From positions 1 through 8,274 of the forward strand of contig DATAYF010000517.1 of NCBI GenBank assembly GCA_036272735.1: a stretch of DNA of 8,274 nt, given 5' to 3'. The notes beneath the pieces are model-generated. The model did no database searches and was not told the origin of the DNA. It saw only the letters and a list, made by a program, of their open reading frames with translations. Made by a program: the position numbers and the translations under genes. The DNA comes from DATAYF01 sp036272735. GTDB lineage: Bacteria; Chloroflexota; Ktedonobacteria; Ktedonobacterales; Ktedonobacteraceae. Shown here in pieces: positions 6,584 to 8,274 of the stretch (position 1 is its first letter; each line of letters starts with the position of its first letter).

Positions 6584-6629
6584 AGTATACATTAATAAAC
6601 AGAATAAGGTGTCAAATTAAGGTGTCAAA
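6584..6629 (-). promoter_or_regulatory. Duplicated TTGACA-containing direct repeat and possible cydB promoter
   Basis: On the plus strand TAAGGTGTCAAA occurs twice in a row (6605-6616 and 6618-6629, 13-bp pitch). Read on the minus strand each copy gives TTTGACACCTTA with a consensus -35 (TTGACA). A good -10 (TATACT, 6589-6584) lies 20 nt from the nearer one, slightly too far for an ideal promoter, about 100 nt upstream of cydB. The duplicated box could be a regulator site overlapping the cydB promoter, or the edge of mobile DNA, since a similar pair occurs at 8209-8240. Confidence 0.35.
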
Positions 6630-6660
6630 AATAGCATCCCCATCGTATTATAAGCTCATA

Positions 6661-6683
6661 CCAAATCCGGTTGAACCCTGATC
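6661..6683 (+). repeat. Left terminal inverted repeat of the IS630-type element
   Basis: CCAAATCCGGTTGAACCCTG and three more bases match the right end (reverse complement) at about 18 of the first 22 positions, including the first nine. The inner part, GAACCCTGATC (6673-6683), recurs inverted at 6719-6729 (GATCAGGGTTC), so this end can also form a local hairpin with a 35-nt loop. Confidence 0.8.
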
Positions 6684-6747
6684 GTTAAACTCCTGGCTCT
6701 TTGTTCGCAGAGAAGGAAGATCAGGGTTCCAGGAAAAACTCAACTGT

Positions 6748-7067
6748 TTATGCCGAAAACCTTGGTTTGCTGCGACACAAAGGGAGGAGCCAGCTATGCA
6801 CCGGCAGCCGTGAGACAATCACGTTCCGACGCTCAGTCTCTGCCACTGTAGGAGAAGCCAGAGCCAGAGCGCCGATGTGTTGCAGGATCTGTGAACTGGT
6901 TCCGGGACGCGTGTGAAATCAGCAATCATCTTCTGGGAGTTGGGCCACGGTGCCAATTCCTGAGCCTGTAGCGCGGGATCAACCTGCCGCTGGAAGAGTT
7001 CATCCCGCGTCAGGCCGCTGGTGATCTGTGCTGCCACAGTAGAACCGATGCCATAACGAAACCGCGC
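6748..7067 (-). pseudogene. Unrecognised broken ORF inside the IS630-type element
   Basis: One frame from about 7067 reads RFRYGIGSTVAAQITSGL (GTG at 7037 is a possible start) and then DELFQRQVDPALQAQELAP, NSQKMIADFTRVPE. Near 6900 a different frame gives a natural continuation, SSQILQHIGALALASPTVAE then RRNVIVSRLPVHSW, and ends at a TAA at 6748-6750. The amino-acid composition in both parts looks protein-like (amphipathic, few rare residues), which favours one gene with a single frameshift. I do not recognise the family. It lies between the DUF899 fragment and the left end of the element, where the transposase catalytic domain would normally be. Confidence 0.4.
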
Positions 7068-7106
7068 CTATGTGACGCGGCATTTCCGTCAACGCTATCG
7101 CTACAG

Positions 7107-7340
7107 TTACTCCTCGTACCTGTCGTGATGCCGAACCCAGGACATCCTCCATACTGGACCATCCTCATCTCGTCCTTTAGGTGTCAGGTCGAGGTATTGG
7201 TAGGTGACATTCACGGCATCAATCCCACGAAGATAGCACGAATAGGTGTGAAAAATCTCATCATGCTCACTGCGGTAGAACACGCTGATGCCCGGCCACT
7301 CCGGCTCGACTTCCCGCCTGTCTTCGTAATTTTGGTAATC
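7107..7340 (-). pseudogene. DUF899 (thioredoxin-like) protein, C-terminal fragment fused to transposase
   Basis: The last ~75 residues match the end of DUF899 proteins: PGISVFYRSEHDEIFHTYS, then a GIDAVNVTYQYLDLTPKGRD block and the terminal SWVRHHDRYEE before TAA. Family members are ~230-260 aa, so about two thirds, including any thioredoxin-like active site, is missing. There is no start codon of its own: the frame runs in from the transposase fragment without a stop, the switch being at the GWDY|QNYED region (about 7336-7346). It is thus an in-frame gene fusion made by recombination. The product is presumably non-functional. Confidence 0.75.
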
Positions 7341-7735
7341 CCAGCCGCGTTGAGCATGAATCTTCCGCCCTGTCTGCCCACTCATCCAATGGGCGACTTT
7401 TGGGCCTGTCCACAATCCGCCATCAGGTGAGGCTTGCTCAAGCAATTGACGCAACTGATTTTTTTGTTTGCCGAGAGAAGTGCTGGAGCGCCTGTATTCT
7501 GTTTCCGCTGATCGGCAAGTACCTGTGCTCCTTCCTGGTTATAGCGGCGCGCCAGTATCCGAATCCAGTTCAGGCAATAGCCTGTGACCAGCGCAACCTC
7601 GCTGACGCGCTTTCCTTGGGCTAGCAACCAGATGATATGAAAATGACTCCGTTCGACTGGATCAACCGCCTTCCGGTAGAGGTGTGCCAGCTCATCCAGG
7701 CTGAGATGAGCTTCAACCGTCACATATTTAGGCAC
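7341..7735 (-). pseudogene. IS630-family transposase, N-terminal part with frameshift
   Basis: From a GTG at 7735 (AAAGGGAA about 5 nt upstream) the frame encodes the helix-turn-helix DNA-binding region of IS630 transposases (VERSHFHIIWLLAQGKRVSE, ALVTGYCLNWIRILARRYNQ). The frame then reaches LLSANKK at a run of seven A. It goes wrong there and stops at 7382. In the -1 frame the expected sequence continues (NQLRQLLEQASPDGG, WTGPKVAHWMS, RKIHAQRGW) up to the DUF899 junction at ~7341. About 130 of ~350 residues are present. The DDE catalytic domain is gone. Confidence 0.78.
7459..7465 (-). other. A7 slippery run at the transposase frame change
   Basis: The minus strand reads AAC AAA AAA ATC in the upstream frame. 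A -1 slip on the A run gives AAT CAG TTG, which restores the transposase sequence. Many insertion sequences use such runs for programmed ribosomal or transcriptional frameshifting, so this may be an original feature rather than a mutation. Confidence 0.45.
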
Positions 7736-7817
7736 AGGCTTCCCTTTCTCGCGTAGATGAACTCTTCAAGAGAAAATTCTTTGAAGCTCTCAGGAGAAGG
7801 AAAGGTGAGTGTGGTTT

Positions 7818-7840
7818 AATCATCGATCAAGCGGATTTGG
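7818..7840 (-). repeat. Right terminal inverted repeat of the IS630-type element
   Basis: Read on the minus strand from 7840 it begins CCAAATCCGCTTGATCGATG. It pairs with the left end over the outer nine bases without mismatch, then TTGA, a C, and TGAT at matching positions. Confidence 0.8.
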
Positions 7841-7914
7841 TATCACATCTCAAGCCACACTAACACTATAAAGCGCATGAAAAAGGCCAGTATCTAGCGG
7901 ATCATCCGCCATTT

Positions 7915-7941
7915 GGTAATTGGGCTGAATGATCGAACGAA
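7915..7941 (+). repeat. Inverted repeat, left copy
   Basis: GGTAATTGGGCTGAATGATC and the following seven bases match the reverse complement of 8157-8183 (GGTAAATGGGCTCAATCTTC...) at about 20 of 27 positions. The pair encloses ~270 bp, the size of a MITE. Confidence 0.5.
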
Positions 7942-7951
7942 AATAGTGGGC

Positions 7952-7980
7952 TGAGGGCCATTCCGTCGAACAGTCGCCCC
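7952..7980 (+). repeat. 29-bp direct repeat, copy 1
   Basis: It starts TGAGG and ends CCC, with the core ATTCCGTCGAA (7960-7970) identical to copy 2 at 8148-8176. Overall 21 of 29 positions match. Its right half forms the left arm of the hairpin at 7965-8004. Confidence 0.6.
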
Positions 7981-8004
7981 AAAAAATTGGGGTGACTGTT
8001 CGAC
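7965..8004. repeat. Long hairpin with an 18-bp stem and AAAA loop
   Basis: GTCGAACAGTCGCCCCAA (7965-7982) pairs with TTGGGGTGACTGTTCGAC (7987-8004). The only non-Watson-Crick position is G7976/T7993, a G-U pair in plus-strand RNA. No T run follows on either side, and no gene ends here, so a terminator role is unsupported. Confidence 0.9.
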
Positions 8005-8086
8005 ACTCTTTCCACATGCTGGCTCATTTTCAGAGAGAAATGGTGTACAACCAATGTTCATGTGTTGCCTGCTAGCTTCTGTCCTG

Positions 8087-8116
8087 AGAGCAGTAGAAGC
8101 ACTGAGCTTCTGCTCT
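8087..8116. repeat. Second hairpin, 11 bp with a 3-nt bulge
   Basis: AGAGCAG, a TAG bulge and AAGC (8087-8100) pair with GCTT and CTGCTCT (8106-8116) around an ACTGA loop. It lies between the two direct repeats. Confidence 0.55.
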
Positions 8117-8147
8117 GTTCCCAACAGTGAGCCCAACTTCCGATGAT

Positions 8148-8176
8148 TGAGGCTGATTCCGTCGAAGATTGAGCCC
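8148..8176 (+). repeat. 29-bp direct repeat, copy 2
   Basis: It starts TGAGGCTGATTCCGTCGAAG, with the core ATTCCGTCGAA at 8156-8166, and matches copy 1 (7952-7980) at 21 of 29 positions, 196 bp apart. Confidence 0.6.
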
Positions 8177-8183
8177 ATTTACC
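8157..8183 (-). repeat. Inverted repeat, right copy
   Basis: Read on the minus strand it is GGTAAATGGGCTCAATCTTC and seven more bases, the partner of 7915-7941. It overlaps the second copy of the 29-bp direct repeat. Confidence 0.5.
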
Positions 8184-8208
8184 ACCATTTTGATAATCAG
8201 TTGGTAAA

Positions 8209-8240
8209 TAAGGTGACAAGAGAGCAGGTTTTAAGGTGAC
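8209..8240 (+). repeat. Pair of TAAGGTGAC boxes
   Basis: TAAGGTGAC at 8209-8217 and again at 8232-8240 (23-bp pitch). They differ by one base from the TAAGGTGTC boxes at 6605 and 6618 and have the same orientation. They could be transposase-binding sites or regulator boxes. Confidence 0.4.
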
Positions 8241-8274
8241 GGGTGAGCAATCGGCGCGAAGAGTAAGCAGCACA

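Larger units (their letters stand above)
6661..7840 (-). mobile_element. IS630/Tc1-mariner-type element with chimeric, non-functional interior
   Basis: The unit is 1180 bp, a normal length for IS630 elements. It is bounded by inverted repeats starting CCAAATCCG on both sides and flanked by TA (6659-6660 and 7841-7842), the target duplication of this superfamily. An IS630-type transposase starts 105 bp inside the right end and runs toward the left end, but only its N-terminal third survives. The catalytic DDE domain is missing and is replaced by a DUF899 fragment and an unrecognised broken ORF. The element cannot move on its own but could be moved in trans if its ends are still recognised. Confidence 0.78.
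7844..8274. other. Repeat-dense non-coding DNA, probable end of another mobile element
   Basis: I see no convincing gene: the open frames here are short and have no family resemblance. The region instead holds a 13-bp palindrome GCGGAT-C-ATCCGC (7897-7909), inverted copies of a GGTAAnTGGGCT box (7915 and 8183, pointing inward), two 29-bp direct repeats, two hairpins, and two TAAGGTGAC boxes (8209-8217, 8232-8240). Such layering is typical of transposon ends or MITEs. The element, if any, would continue right of the window. Confidence 0.45.

Noticed and set aside
6701..6916. A 71-aa plus-strand ORF inside the IS
   Set aside because: Low-complexity, Arg/Ser-rich sequence without homology signal; the minus strand of the same region looks more protein-like.
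7894..8273. Two overlapping minus-strand ORFs (94 and 71 aa) at the right edge
   Set aside because: They run through the hairpins and repeats, lack plausible ribosome binding sites and show no recognisable domain.

Overview
The window looks like a stretch of a bacterial chromosome rich in insertion sequences. It most resembles Chloroflexota, and within them the Ktedonobacteria. The basis is family-level protein recognition: a MenA-type prenyltransferase, CydB, a two-copy PRC-barrel protein, an Eis-like acetyltransferase, an ADP-ribosylglycohydrolase-type C-terminal domain, a TnpB and an IS630-type transposase. The mixture of intact housekeeping genes and decayed mobile DNA also fits. This assignment is an inference; no rRNA or other phylogenetic marker is present.

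Positions 1-378 hold the 3' end of an IS200/IS605-type element: the last third of TnpB, then the right-end hairpin. It abuts the 3' part of a gene resembling the C-terminal domain of ADP-ribosylglycohydrolase-family proteins (379-931), which also carries a frameshift. It appears that the element landed in that gene. A terminator at 930-956 serves the convergent menA (1011-1937, minus strand), a 1,4-dihydroxy-2-naphthoate prenyltransferase of menaquinone synthesis. Divergent from menA is a PRC-barrel protein (2223-2723), followed by a small two-helix membrane protein (2905-3159). A 22-bp perfect-stem bidirectional terminator (3190-3238) closes this side.

On the minus strand, 5261-3248 holds an apparent two-gene operon: an Eis-like GNAT acetyltransferase followed 15 nt later by a multi-pass, possibly haem-binding membrane protein. 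The second gene is broken by five perfect copies of a 10-bp tandem repeat (3605-3654). With four copies the reading frame would be continuous, so the locus has the layout of a copy-number frame switch. Upstream is cydB (5395-6480), cytochrome bd oxidase subunit II, with no cydA beside it. MenA, CydB and the membrane protein share a loose quinone/respiration theme.

From about 6600 to the right edge the DNA is mobile or decayed. A 1180-bp unit (6661-7840) has inverted terminal repeats and flanking TA dinucleotides typical of IS630/Tc1-mariner elements. Inside it are only the N-terminal part of an IS630-type transposase (with a frameshift at an A7 run), fused in frame to the C-terminal part of a DUF899 thioredoxin-like protein, and then a broken ORF I do not recognise. 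The last ~430 bases hold no convincing gene. They are dense in inverted and direct repeats, including an 18-bp-stem hairpin, and look like the end of another mobile element that continues beyond the window.
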